Assembly (NCBI RefSeq): GCF_000814005.1
Contig: NZ_JWLK01000002.1
Location: forward strand, 558,001-622,000
Length of the DNA stretch: 64,000 nt
Source: Ruegeria sp. ANG-S4
GTDB taxonomy: Bacteria; Pseudomonadota; Alphaproteobacteria; Rhodobacterales; Rhodobacteraceae
Direction of reading: 5' to 3'
Each line of letters opens with the position of its first letter. Position 1 is the first letter of the stretch. The position numbers were made by a program, and so were the translations under genes. Below the pieces are notes generated by a model. It made no database searches, had not been told where the DNA came from, and saw only the letters and a list, made by a program, of their open reading frames with translations. Positions 1 through 8,633 of the stretch are shown here, one piece after another.

Positions 1-1198
1 GCTCCTGCCCGTCCTTGTTGCCGATCAGTTTTTCGATTTGATCTTCGGAATAGCCAATCGCGCGAAGCTCGCTCTGCGTATGTTCCCCCAAAAGAGGTGC
101 CGCTGAGCGGATCGTGCAGGGCGTACCGCTCATTTTGATTGGAAATCCAAGCTGAGGGATCGTGCCTTCTACGGGATGGTCCACCGAAAGCAACATTTCC
201 CGATGTTTGATCTGCGGGTCTTCGATGGCTTCTGATACGTCATAAATCGCCGTAAACGGGATGTCGGCCGGTGTCAGCCGCGCAACCCAGTTGTCGCGCG
301 TGTCGGTTTTGAACAGCGCGCGCAGCTCCGAAAACTGAGCCTCGGCGTCAGGTCCTTCCGGCCACTGCTGATCCACAAGTTGGTCCAGTCCAACCGCCGC
401 ACAGAACCTTTGCCAAAAATGTTCCTCGATGATGCCAAGGGCCACCCATCCGCCATCGGAACACTCATAGGTGTTGTAACAGGGTGCCTGCCCGATCAAG
501 GGCCCGCGCCCGCCTCTTGGGTTCGTGCCCCCAAATAACCAATCCGCACCATGGTAGGCCAGCCATGCAAATGCGCCGTCCGTCATGGATATGTCGATGA
601 ACTGGCCCAGCCCGCTGGCGCTGCGCGCGATAACGGCGGCAAGAATGCCGGTCGCGGCCATTTGTGATCCACCGCCCACATCCGCGATGGAAAGCCCCGG
701 AACGACCGGATTACCGTCACGATCTGCAAACAATCGACCTGCCCCGGCGATGGCCAGGTAATTCAGATCGTGGCCCGGCATCAGGCGATACGGACCATCC
801 TGTCCAAATCCGGAAATCGCGCAATAGATGAGGCGGGGATTGATCTCTTTGAGTGCATCATATCCAAGGTCCAACCGGTCCATGACACCGGGGCGGAAAC
901 CTTCGACAAGTATGTCGGCGGTTTTCACCAGATCGCGAAGCGCTTCTTTACCCTCGTCCGACTTGAGGTTCAGGACGACGCTCTTTTTGTTTCGGTTCAG
1001 CAGCAGAAACGAACCGCTTTCTTTTACATTAATCGGCGGAAAGTCTCGGTTGTAATCACCGCGCCCTGGTTCTTCGATTTTCACGACATCTGCACCCATA
1101 TCAGCCAATAGCTGGGTGCAGAAAGCGCCGGGTAGAAGGCGAGTCAGGTCCAGAACACGCAGGCCGCTGAGCGCTCCCGAGAGGACATCATTTGTCAT
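1..1198 (-). CDS. CaiB/BaiF-type CoA transferase (3' end cut by window)
   Basis: This is a family III CoA transferase, which moves CoA between organic acids in the cytoplasm. I translated it directly from the minus strand. The ATG at 1198 opens MTNDVLSGALSGLRVLDLTR, followed by LPGAFCTQLLADMGADVVKIE, the usual CaiB N-terminus. A conserved stretch GPYRLMPGHDLNY carries the likely catalytic Asp near residue 144. About 399 codons are visible and the stop lies beyond base 1; family members are about 400 residues, so little is missing. The start overlaps the SDR stop by 4 bp (ATGA), making it the tenth and last visible gene of the operon. Here it may activate the imported acid as its CoA thioester; the substrate is unknown. 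Confidence 0.9.
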   Translation of the reverse strand, partial: MTNDVLSGALSGLRVLDLTRLLPGAFCTQLLADMGADVVKIEEPGRGDYNRDFPPINVKESGSFLLLNRNKKSVVLNLKSDEGKEALRDLVKTADILVEGFRPGVMDRLDLGYDALKEINPRLIYCAISGFGQDGPYRLMPGHDLNYLAIAGAGRLFADRDGNPVVPGLSIADVGGGSQMAATGILAAVIARSASGLGQFIDISMTDGAFAWLAYHGADWLFGGTNPRGGRGPLIGQAPCYNTYECSDGGWVALGIIEEHFWQRFCAAVGLDQLVDQQWPEGPDAEAQFSELRALFKTDTRDNWVARLTPADIPFTAIYDVSEAIEDPQIKHREMLLSVDHPVEGTIPQLGFPIKMSGTPCTIRSAAPLLGEHTQSELRAIGYSEDQIEKLIGNKDGQE

Positions 1199-1947
1199 GT
1201 TGCGATCCACCCCCCGTCAACAGCAATAGTGGCGCCGGTTACGTATTTCGCTGCATCAGACGCCAAATAGACGACGGCCCCCGAAATTTCATCGGAGTCC
1301 CCCAAGCGCCCCATGGGCGTTCGGGTCTCGATCTTTGTGCGCAGCGCATCGTTGGCAGAAAGCCCCGCAGTCAGGTCGGTTTTCACATAGCCTGGCGCGA
1401 CGTTGTTCACGCGCACGTTTTTCGACGCCCAATCCTGCGCCAAAGACTTTGCAAGCCCTTCTACGCCAGCTTTTGCCGCACAATAAGCACCGGTGCGGGA
1501 CAATCCCGTATGGGCCGCGACCGAGGTCACATTGACAATGCTGCCCTTCTGACGCTCCAGCATTTTCGAACCGAACTCGCGCGTACACAGGAAAACGCCG
1601 TTCAGGTTCACATCAATGATGTGACGCCATTCGTCCAACGTCGTATGTTCCGTGCGCTTGTAGTAGGGGTTCACCCCCGCATTGTTCACAAGGATCTCGA
1701 CGGGGCCGACAGTGGCCTCGGTGTGTTCAACCAATTGGCGCACGTCCTCTTCACTTGAGACGTCGGCCGGGAAGCCAAAAACGTCGCCCTCAATATCAGC
1801 CTTTGCCGCATCCAGAGTTTTGGCCTGACGACCCGTGATCATCACGCGCGCACCAGCCGCAGCCAAAGATCGAGAGATTTCAAGGCCGATGCCACGTCCG
1901 CCCCCGGTAACGACGGAAACGCGGCCAGACAAATCGAACACCGTCAT
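1195..1947 (-). CDS. Short-chain dehydrogenase/reductase (FabG-like)
   Basis: A 250-residue classical SDR that oxidises or reduces a hydroxy/oxo group with NAD(P)(H). The cofactor motif TGGGRGIG lies at residues 14-21 and NNAG near 88-91. The catalytic set is visible: N114, S142, Y155 and K159 (YCAAK). The C-terminus GATIAVDGGW is typical of FabG and 3-hydroxyacyl-CoA dehydrogenases. It overlaps the acyl-CoA dehydrogenase upstream and the CoA transferase downstream by 4 bp each, so translation is probably coupled. By context it may reduce a 4-oxoacyl-CoA (the LvaD role in levulinate breakdown) or oxidise a 3-hydroxyacyl-CoA. The sequence alone does not decide between these. Confidence 0.92.
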   Translation of the reverse strand: MTVFDLSGRVSVVTGGGRGIGLEISRSLAAAGARVMITGRQAKTLDAAKADIEGDVFGFPADVSSEEDVRQLVEHTEATVGPVEILVNNAGVNPYYKRTEHTTLDEWRHIIDVNLNGVFLCTREFGSKMLERQKGSIVNVTSVAAHTGLSRTGAYCAAKAGVEGLAKSLAQDWASKNVRVNNVAPGYVKTDLTAGLSANDALRTKIETRTPMGRLGDSDEISGAVVYLASDAAKYVTGATIAVDGGWIAT

Positions 1948-3122
1948 TGCGCGGCCTCCATCGCCTTGACCGCTTTTCTGGCCAGGGACCAGCGATGTAC
2001 TTCGGACGGGCCGTCATAGATGCGGAACCCGCGAACTTCTTTGAAAATACGCTCGACCGGGGTTTCAGTCGAAATCCCCTGTCCGCCCAGTATCTGAACC
2101 GCTCGGTCGACAATGTTCCAGATCGCTTCCGAGCACTGGACCTTGGCCATCGAGCTTTCGGTCGTTGCACGTTCTCCTTGGTCCAGCAACCATGCCGCTT
2201 GCTGTAACGACAGCCGCGCCGCACGCATTTCGATTTCGTTGTCAGCAAGCATGAAGCCAATCCCTTCATGCCTCGCCAGGGTTTTGCCAAAGCCGGTTCG
2301 GGTTGCCGCGTATTTCGTCGCAACATGATGCGCGCGTTGGGCCGCTCCGAGCCATCGCATGCAATGTGTCAGCCGGGCCGGAGCCAATCGAACCTGCGCA
2401 TAGCGAAACCCCTGCCCCGCTTCGCCGAGGATGTCTTCTTCCTGAAGCACCAGATCATCAAAGCGCACAACCGAATGGCCTCCGGCGAAACTGCTGTCCA
2501 TGGTTTCCATGTCACGCTCGATCACGATACGCGCATTCGGAAGTGGGCACAGGAACATCGTTGCCCCGCCATCAGCGGGCCCACCCACGTTTCGCGCCAT
2601 AATGATCACAAAGGATGCACCGCGCGCACCTGTGATCAGCCACTTGGTGCCGCGAATGACATAACCGTCATCCGTAAGCGTCGCGGTGGTCTCCATCATC
2701 ATCGGGTCCGAGCCGGCGCCATTCGGCTCGGTCATGGCAAAGCAACTCCGCGAACCTTCGACCAGTGGCTTCAGATAAATTTCGCGCTGACTTTGGGTCG
2801 CAACGACATCAAGAAGATGCATGTTCCCCTCGTCAGGCGCCGCGCAATGCATGGCAACCGGCCCAAGAAGCGAATACCCCGCAGCTTCGAAAACGACGGA
2901 CCGGTCAAGGTGTCCCAAGCCGCCGCCGCCGAATTCCGGTGTGGCATGTGGCGCAAATAGCCCCTCTTCCTTTGCGAGCGCGTTCAGTTCCTTTCGAAGC
3001 TCTTCGCTGGGACCGTGGTTTCCCCAACGCGCGTCTGCCTCATATGGAATAATCTTCTCCTTCACGAACGCCTTGGTTCGGTTTGCCAAAGTCTCGATTT
3101 CCGGGGCGAGTAAGAAGTCCAA
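1944..3122 (-). CDS. Acyl-CoA dehydrogenase, ACAD10/ACAD11-like
   Basis: A 392-residue FAD-dependent acyl-CoA dehydrogenase-fold protein. It has the FAD/substrate loop CFAMTEPNGAGSDP, KWLITGARGA and QILGGQGIS. The position that is Glu in classical medium-chain enzymes (YEG) is Asp370 in IYDGPSEVHR. The DGPxEVH signature is what I recall for ACAD10, ACAD11 and LvaC-type enzymes, some of which remove phosphate from a 4-phosphoacyl-CoA. The APH-fold kinase lies 18 bp upstream, the same pairing as LvaA/LvaC and as the fused human proteins. The start is the ATG at 3122 in MDFLLAPEIETLANRT. An ordinary dehydrogenase of a branched acyl-CoA remains possible. Confidence 0.9.
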   Translation of the reverse strand: MDFLLAPEIETLANRTKAFVKEKIIPYEADARWGNHGPSEELRKELNALAKEEGLFAPHATPEFGGGGLGHLDRSVVFEAAGYSLLGPVAMHCAAPDEGNMHLLDVVATQSQREIYLKPLVEGSRSCFAMTEPNGAGSDPMMMETTATLTDDGYVIRGTKWLITGARGASFVIIMARNVGGPADGGATMFLCPLPNARIVIERDMETMDSSFAGGHSVVRFDDLVLQEEDILGEAGQGFRYAQVRLAPARLTHCMRWLGAAQRAHHVATKYAATRTGFGKTLARHEGIGFMLADNEIEMRAARLSLQQAAWLLDQGERATTESSMAKVQCSEAIWNIVDRAVQILGGQGISTETPVERIFKEVRGFRIYDGPSEVHRWSLARKAVKAMEAAQ

Positions 3123-3140
3123 AATGATTATCCTTGTGCC

Positions 3141-4208
3141 TTAGGCGCGTTTGCCAAGCGCAACATCACGCGCAAATTCAATGAGTTCGATGCCCAGACT
3201 CTCAAAAGAAGCATACCGTTCGTCACCAACCGAACTCTCCTTCCAACGGGCATAAAGCTGAAGAAACACGACGCCGAGCTTGAGCTGACACAAGGCGCGC
3301 GCAGCGTCCAAACCGCACAGCGACCTGCCGGTCTGGCGTTCGTAGGCGGCGACCATGTCGGATCGGCTTGGGAAACCCTGGCGGGCCGTTGGCATCTGCC
3401 GCAGTCGCAACATGGCCGCGGGGTCTCCGGGCTCGGACCAATAGCTTAGCAATGTGGCCAAGTCGAACATGGGGTCGCCTGTCGTCGCCATATCCCAATC
3501 CAGCAGGGCAACGGGTTTGATCTCGCTATCTGCCAAAATCAGATTGTCGAGTTTCAGGTCACAATGCAGAAGCGTTACATCACCATCTTGCCAGGTCTCA
3601 AAGGCAGATCGGACAAGATCTGCCGCCTCTTTGGCCAGGCTGGCATAGTTCGTGCCATCAGAAATTGTCTCGGCGGCACCTGCCCAACGACCTGCGTTTC
3701 GCTGCATGAAGCCCTGGTGTCGCCCGAGATCAGCCAACCCGCATGTCGACAGGTCAACCGCGTGCAACTCGGCCATGACACCCGCCAGAAGGCTGGTCAA
3801 CGACTGGCTCAGATCTTCGCCTGAATTCAGCTGATCAAGCGCGTCGCCGCGAAAGACGCGCCCTTCACGGAACTCAATGACCTGGAATGGGGCACCAATC
3901 ACCTTGGGGTCTTCACACAGGTAATAGCAGCGGGGTGCCAGCGAAAACGCGTCTGTCAGTCTGGATAAAACGCGATGTTCGCGTTTCATATCATGCGCGC
4001 CCTTTGGAAGCGGTCCGGATGGCGCACGCCGCAATATGGCTGGGCGACCTTCCACCGAAATTCGATAGTTCAGGTTTGCCAACCCACCAGAGCAACGTTC
4101 CGGTAAATGATCGGGGTCGATTTCGATCTTTGCTTGGCTCAGATGCGTGACGAGATCCCCGAAATCAAAGGGAAGATCGGAAACGGGCTCACAGACTGCA
4201 ACGCTCAT
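3141..4208 (-). CDS. APH-fold phosphotransferase (putative hydroxyacyl-CoA kinase)
   Basis: A 355-residue protein of the aminoglycoside phosphotransferase fold. The catalytic loop is HCDLKLDN, giving H215, D217 and N222, and the metal-binding Asp is D237 in LLDWD. The N-terminus has GGLANLNYRI in place of the nucleotide loop, followed by RPAILRRAP with the likely ATP-binding residues. Proteins of this subfamily next to acyl-CoA dehydrogenases are not antibiotic-resistance enzymes. The LvaA kinase of Pseudomonas putida and the N-terminal domains of ACAD10/11 phosphorylate 4-hydroxyacyl-CoA. It overlaps the oxidoreductase stop by 4 bp. Role as a hydroxyacyl-CoA kinase is inferred from the neighbours. 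Confidence 0.85.
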   Translation of the reverse strand: MSVAVCEPVSDLPFDFGDLVTHLSQAKIEIDPDHLPERCSGGLANLNYRISVEGRPAILRRAPSGPLPKGAHDMKREHRVLSRLTDAFSLAPRCYYLCEDPKVIGAPFQVIEFREGRVFRGDALDQLNSGEDLSQSLTSLLAGVMAELHAVDLSTCGLADLGRHQGFMQRNAGRWAGAAETISDGTNYASLAKEAADLVRSAFETWQDGDVTLLHCDLKLDNLILADSEIKPVALLDWDMATTGDPMFDLATLLSYWSEPGDPAAMLRLRQMPTARQGFPSRSDMVAAYERQTGRSLCGLDAARALCQLKLGVVFLQLYARWKESSVGDERYASFESLGIELIEFARDVALGKRA

Positions 4209-5227
4209 GAGGAATGCTCCGTTTCAAGAAGAATTTTGCCGACGTGTTGACCTGCTTCCATCAATTGATGCGCGGCGACAGCGTCGCCGAGCTTGAACCG
4301 GGAAGAGACAATGGGTTTGAGTTTGCCCTTTTCAAAAAGCGGCCAAACCTGATCTGCCAGTTCACGCCCGATCGCGGCCTTTTGTTCTATCGATCTGGCC
4401 CATAGGGTCGAGCCGGTTATCGTCAGACGCCGCGTTAGCAAAAGACCGATGTTGAGGTTCGCTTCGAGCCCCTCCATCAACCCGATCATGACCAGAGTTC
4501 CTTCGACGGACAACGCGTTCAGATTTCGCTGAAGGTAACTTCCTGCGACGATGTCGAGAACGAGGTCTACGCCTTGACCACCTGTCAGGTCCTGTATGGC
4601 CTCAACAAAATCACATTCGCGGTAATTTATTGACACTGCACCAAGCGTTTCGCACACGGCACACTTCTCGGTCGATCCGGCCGTGGCATAGACGGTGGCA
4701 CCAAACGCGTTTGCAAGTTGGATCGCGGTGACCCCGATTCCGCTGCTGCCGCCATGCACCAAGATCGATTGTCCGGCCTTCAGCGTCCCGCGCTGAAACA
4801 CGTTTGTCCAGACTGTGAAATAGGCCTCTGGCAGCGCGGCGGCTTCGACAACGTCAACACCACGCGGCACCGGTAGAACCAATGGTGCGTCCGCAAGCGC
4901 ATATTCCGCGTAGCCGCCATCCTTCATCAGGGCGCAGACCGCGTCTCCTTCGACCCAGGTTTCTACACCCTCGCCGACAGCAGCGATGTAGCCAGACACT
5001 TCAAGCCCCAACACGTCATATTGCGTGCCATCCGGCGCCGGGTAGGTTCGGTTGCGCTGAAGAATATCACCCCGGTTCAGCCCGGCTCCTGCGACCTTGA
5101 TCAGAACTTCGCCCGGTCCGGGAGCCGGAACAGGACGACGCACCATTTCCAGACTTTCTGCATCTCCGCCCTTTTGGGCGGAAACAGCGGCCATCTGGCG
5201 CGCGCCAATTGTCGAATGCCTATTCAT
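4205..5227 (-). CDS. PIG3-type NAD(P)H quinone oxidoreductase (MDR family)
   Basis: A 340-residue medium-chain dehydrogenase/reductase without zinc ligands. The stretch GAGLNRGDILQRNRTYPAPDG near residues 47-67 is characteristic of the PIG3/quinone oxidoreductase group. The NADPH-binding region is ILVHGGSSGIGVTAIQLA. Such enzymes reduce quinones or enones and electrophilic enals. The gene overlaps livF and the kinase gene by 4 bp on either side. In the operon it could handle an unsaturated or oxo intermediate, or detoxify a reactive carbonyl made during catabolism; this is inference. Confidence 0.88.
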   Translation of the reverse strand: MNRHSTIGARQMAAVSAQKGGDAESLEMVRRPVPAPGPGEVLIKVAGAGLNRGDILQRNRTYPAPDGTQYDVLGLEVSGYIAAVGEGVETWVEGDAVCALMKDGGYAEYALADAPLVLPVPRGVDVVEAAALPEAYFTVWTNVFQRGTLKAGQSILVHGGSSGIGVTAIQLANAFGATVYATAGSTEKCAVCETLGAVSINYRECDFVEAIQDLTGGQGVDLVLDIVAGSYLQRNLNALSVEGTLVMIGLMEGLEANLNIGLLLTRRLTITGSTLWARSIEQKAAIGRELADQVWPLFEKGKLKPIVSSRFKLGDAVAAHQLMEAGQHVGKILLETEHSS

Positions 5228-5937
5228 ACCGAAAGATACTTTTTGATTAAGTGTTCATCGTTTCTAAGCGCTTCGATAGAACCTTGGAAAACGGCGGTCC
5301 CGTGATCAATCACAACCGCGCTGGTCGCCAGATCGAGACAGAACCTCATGTTCTGTTCAGCCAGGATGACTGTAAGGCCGTCTTGACGGAGCTTTTTCAA
5401 AACGTCCCCGATCTGTTGTACGATCAGCGGGGCCAGCCCCTCGGAAGGTTCATCCAGCAACAGCAGTTTCGGATTTCCCATCAGCGTACGCGCAAGCGAG
5501 AGCATCTGTTGCTCGCCGCCTGAAAGCAGCCCGGCAACGCGTGTTTTCAACGGGACCAGAAGGGGAAAGGTGTCGTAGATGCGATCCAGAGTCCAGCGTT
5601 GATTGCCATCCGCGCCGCGTTTTTCACCCATCAACAGGTTTTCCTCGACCGTCAGTTCCGCAAATACCTGACGGTCTTCCGGAACATAGCCGACACCCGC
5701 CCGCGCGATGCGTTCCGGCCGCCACTTGCTGATATCGGTCCCGTTGTAAACCGTGCGCCCGCGTGTCGCCGGCAAAACGCCCATGAGCGATTTCAACGTG
5801 GTCGACTTCCCGGCACCGTTTCGACCGAGCAAGGCCAGAGTGTCACCTTCGGAAACGTCGAATGACATATCAAACAGAACCTGGCTAAGGCCGTAGCTTG
5901 TGCACATGCCATTGGTGGCTAGCAATGGGGAACTCAT
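5224..5937 (-). CDS. livF: Branched-chain-type ABC transporter ATPase LivF
   Basis: A 237-residue cytoplasmic ATPase. It has Walker A GRNGAGKST, signature LSGGEQQML, Walker B LLLLDEPSEGLAP and the LivF-type ending in the H-loop region (ILAEQNM). Short LivF proteins pair with LivG to drive import of hydrophobic amino acids or, in many marine alphaproteobacteria, carboxylic acids and aromatic compounds. It overlaps livG by 4 bp and the oxidoreductase by 4 bp. Family is certain; substrate is not, and the downstream CoA enzymes suggest an organic acid. Confidence 0.93.
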   Translation of the reverse strand: MSSPLLATNGMCTSYGLSQVLFDMSFDVSEGDTLALLGRNGAGKSTTLKSLMGVLPATRGRTVYNGTDISKWRPERIARAGVGYVPEDRQVFAELTVEENLLMGEKRGADGNQRWTLDRIYDTFPLLVPLKTRVAGLLSGGEQQMLSLARTLMGNPKLLLLDEPSEGLAPLIVQQIGDVLKKLRQDGLTVILAEQNMRFCLDLATSAVVIDHGTAVFQGSIEALRNDEHLIKKYLSV

Positions 5938-6689
5938 GCCGCGCTCTCCTGATCACTTGCGCCGAGATAGGCGTCGATGACCCTTTGATCGTTGCGAATT
6001 TCATCTGGTGTACCGCTGGCAATCACGCCTCCGCTCACAAGAACGTGGATCCTTTCTGCCGTCGCAAAGACGATATCCATGTCGTGCTCGATAAACACAA
6101 TTGTCAAACCAAGCTGCTGCCAAATGGTCTTGACCTGCTCGATCATCGACCACCGTTCCTGCGGACCAAGCCCTGCGGTTGGTTCGTCCAGCAGAAGGAC
6201 ACGCGGTTCCATCGTCAGCGCCAATCCGATGTCCAAAAGCTTCTGATCACCATGGCTCAGCGCACTGACCACGGTGTCCGCCGCACCCTGAAGATCGAGC
6301 AACGCAAGAATTTCAAGCGCCCGCGCCTCACTCTGGCTGCCCCGGAAAGGACGCCAAAGACGGAAGCTGTTGTTTTGATGGGACTCGATTGCAGCGATCA
6401 TCGTGTCCATGACCGTCAGGCTTGGAAACAGGCTTGCGACTTGAAAGGCCCGCACAATGCCGGTTCGGACGATGGCATTTCGGCTGAGCCCCACGATTGA
6501 GTCATCGTTCAGGGTAATCGCACCGGAGCTGGGCGCAATCTGAGCACTGATCAGGTTGAATATCGTGGTCTTGCCTGCTCCGTTCGGCCCAATGATGGCC
6601 GAGATACTGCCCTCGGGAAAGCTGAGCGTCACATCCTGGGTGGCTTTGATTCCGCCAAAATTCTTGTTGAGCTTCTCAAGTTTCAGCAT
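5934..6689 (-). CDS. livG: Branched-chain-type ABC transporter ATPase LivG
   Basis: A 251-residue ATPase partner of LivF. It has Walker A GPNGAGKTT, signature LSHGDQKLLDI, Walker B VLLLDEPTAGLGP and the LivG-type IFIEHDMDIVF. The open frame extends upstream to 6746, but I place the start at the ATG at 6689 (MLKLEKLNKNFGG) because GGAAGGAG lies just before it on the minus strand. With this start the gene overlaps the end of livM by 14 bp. Confidence 0.92.
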   Translation of the reverse strand: MLKLEKLNKNFGGIKATQDVTLSFPEGSISAIIGPNGAGKTTIFNLISAQIAPSSGAITLNDDSIVGLSRNAIVRTGIVRAFQVASLFPSLTVMDTMIAAIESHQNNSFRLWRPFRGSQSEARALEILALLDLQGAADTVVSALSHGDQKLLDIGLALTMEPRVLLLDEPTAGLGPQERWSMIEQVKTIWQQLGLTIVFIEHDMDIVFATAERIHVLVSGGVIASGTPDEIRNDQRVIDAYLGASDQESAA

Positions 6690-7662
6690 GGCTCGCTCCT
6701 TCCGCAGAGGTCTTGGTTTTGGAGCGCTTGCGATGAGGTTGGACAAAATCCAGAACCCCTTTGCGCAAAACCAAAGCGAAAATCAGAATGATGGAACCGA
6801 GGAAGAGCCCGTAGTGATCGGTATACGTGATCACCACGTCGTTCAGACCCGTAAGGATTACGGCCCCCAGAAGCGGACCAAGGAAGTGCGTCACACCACC
6901 CAGCATGACCATAAAGATGGCCTCACCCGAGGTCGTCCAGAAAGCGAAGTCCGGGTAGGCACCTGACACAAACAACGCCATGATTATGCCACCCACCGAG
7001 GAAAAAACAGCACTCAGCACGAAGCATGTCAGCTTGATCGCGAAGACATTCACGCCCAGATAGATCGCGCGGCGTTCGTTGTCGCGGATCATACGCAGCG
7101 TGTATCCGAACGGAGAGTTCACGATGCGGTGCATGATGAGAATGGATATGAGCGTTACCGTCACGCAAAACACGTAAAGATGCGTGTGATTGCTCAGATC
7201 CACACCGAAAAAGACCGGCGTGGGAATGCCACCCAAAAGACCATTGTCCCCGCCAGTGACCTCAACCCAGCTGAGCAGGATCGAGTGGAAGAACATCTGG
7301 AACGCAAGCGTCAGGAAGGCGAAATAGATCTCTGACAGCCGAACACAGATCGCCCCGACCAGCAGCGCGATGGCAGACGTGATCCCTATGGACAATAGAA
7401 ATGCAACCGGCACCGCGAACGCGCCCGACTGCATCAGAGCCCCGAAACCATAGGCACCCGACGCAAAGAACATGGCATGGCCGAATGAAATCAGACCCGT
7501 GTATCCGATCAAGAGGTTCAGACCCATCGCAAGCAACCCGTAGGCCGACGCAAAAACGATGAAATCGGTGATTTTGTCTGCATGGCCCAGAGATGGCAGG
7601 GCAATCAGCGCCACCCAAGCAGCGATTACCATCAGGACGGTTTTGGTAGATTGATTGGTCAT
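6676..7662 (-). CDS. livM: Branched-chain-type ABC transporter permease LivM
   Basis: A 328-residue inner-membrane permease with about eight to ten hydrophobic segments. The family hallmarks are GLNLLIGYTGLISFGHAMFF near the N-terminus and the cytoplasmic loop GYTLRMIRDNERRAIYLGVN. The C-terminus RKRSKTKTSAEGASHAET is hydrophilic and extends past the membrane part. It forms the channel with LivH. The start ATG overlaps the livH stop by 4 bp. Confidence 0.93.
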   Translation of the reverse strand: MTNQSTKTVLMVIAAWVALIALPSLGHADKITDFIVFASAYGLLAMGLNLLIGYTGLISFGHAMFFASGAYGFGALMQSGAFAVPVAFLLSIGITSAIALLVGAICVRLSEIYFAFLTLAFQMFFHSILLSWVEVTGGDNGLLGGIPTPVFFGVDLSNHTHLYVFCVTVTLISILIMHRIVNSPFGYTLRMIRDNERRAIYLGVNVFAIKLTCFVLSAVFSSVGGIIMALFVSGAYPDFAFWTTSGEAIFMVMLGGVTHFLGPLLGAVILTGLNDVVITYTDHYGLFLGSIILIFALVLRKGVLDFVQPHRKRSKTKTSAEGASHAET

Positions 7663-8570
7663 GGACGGCTCGCTTCCTCGCGCCCCATCAGGCCCGTGGG
7701 TTTGATGACTAGAACGAGGCCCATCAGCACGTACATCATGCCATCAACGAACAGCGGAAAGCCGATCGAGCCAAAACTGCGGGTCAGACCAATCAGCAGG
7801 GCTGCGACTAGTGCGCCTGCAACTGATCCCATGCCGCCGATCACGGTGATTACAAAACTGATGATCAAAACCGAAAAACCCATGCCCGGTGTCAGGGCAC
7901 GTATCGGCGCAGCCAGCCCTCCGGCCAATCCAGCCAGGAAGAGGCCAAGTGCGAAGACCGACAGGTAAACCAACGGTGTAGGAATGCCGAGCGCCGAAAC
8001 CATCGTCGGATTGACTGAAGTTGCGCGGATGATACGGCCGTATTGTGTTCGTTCGATCAGCCACCAAAGCGCGGCCGCGATGAGAGCGGCAATGCCGATG
8101 ATGAAGACATAGAACGGCGGGATGACGCCACCAGCCACAAAGAACGGCGGCAACCGGAACGCCGGAGGCATCCCCATCGACAGATATTCCGACCCCCAGA
8201 TGATCTGAACCAGATCGTCTGCCACCAGCACAAACCCGTAACAGACCAGAAGCTGCAACAAGACGTTCTCACCGTAGACGCGACGGATTGCAAACCGCTC
8301 AAAAAGCACGCCTAAAACGGCGGCTCCCAGCCCGGCCCCAAGTACTGAGGCTGCGTAACTTCCGGTGAATTGGAAGATCGTGTACCCGAAATACGCGCCT
8401 GCCATGTAGAATGCGCCATGCGCGAAATTGACGATGCCGAGCACGCCAAAAATGAGTGTCAGACCGGCAGCAACCAGAAAGAACAGCATTCCGATGATTA
8501 GGCCGCTGGTCGTCTGTGTGATCAGGCATGACATAGACGTCAGACAGCTGAAGAGCGCATCAAGCTCCAT
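7659..8570 (-). CDS. livH: Branched-chain-type ABC transporter permease LivH
   Basis: A 303-residue polytopic permease with the family motif LTLIFGVLGIVNFAHGAFYM near the N-terminus and GRIIRATSVNPTMVSALGI in the coupling loop. The open frame can start at TTG 8582, but the ATG at 8570 has GGAGG directly upstream and is preferred. It is separated from the binding-protein gene by 63 bp holding a strong hairpin, which probably lets the binding protein be made in excess of the membrane part. Confidence 0.92.
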   Translation of the reverse strand: MELDALFSCLTSMSCLITQTTSGLIIGMLFFLVAAGLTLIFGVLGIVNFAHGAFYMAGAYFGYTIFQFTGSYAASVLGAGLGAAVLGVLFERFAIRRVYGENVLLQLLVCYGFVLVADDLVQIIWGSEYLSMGMPPAFRLPPFFVAGGVIPPFYVFIIGIAALIAAALWWLIERTQYGRIIRATSVNPTMVSALGIPTPLVYLSVFALGLFLAGLAGGLAAPIRALTPGMGFSVLIISFVITVIGGMGSVAGALVAALLIGLTRSFGSIGFPLFVDGMMYVLMGLVLVIKPTGLMGREEASRP

Positions 8571-8596
8571 GATCGCCTCCAAGAAAGTTGCGGATT

Positions 8597-8619
8597 AAGG
8601 AGCGCCCACGGCGCTCCTT
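8597..8619 (-). terminator. Intercistronic hairpin between livJ-like gene and livH
   Basis: A perfect 10-bp stem: AAGGAGCGCC at 8597-8606 and GGCGCTCCTT at 8610-8619 with a 3-base loop. No run of T follows immediately on the minus strand, so it is more likely a partial terminator or mRNA-stabilising hairpin downstream of the binding-protein message than a full terminator. Confidence 0.7.
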
Positions 8620-8633
8620 TCTTGCACTTCGGA

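Noticed and set aside
770-1111. 113-codon plus-strand open frame
   Set aside because: It lies antisense to the well-conserved CaiB-type CoA transferase and shows no family motif of its own.
3141-4208. Antibiotic resistance reading of the APH-fold gene
   Set aside because: The operon context and acyl-CoA dehydrogenase neighbour point to a metabolic kinase; no resistance gene neighbours or mobile elements are seen.
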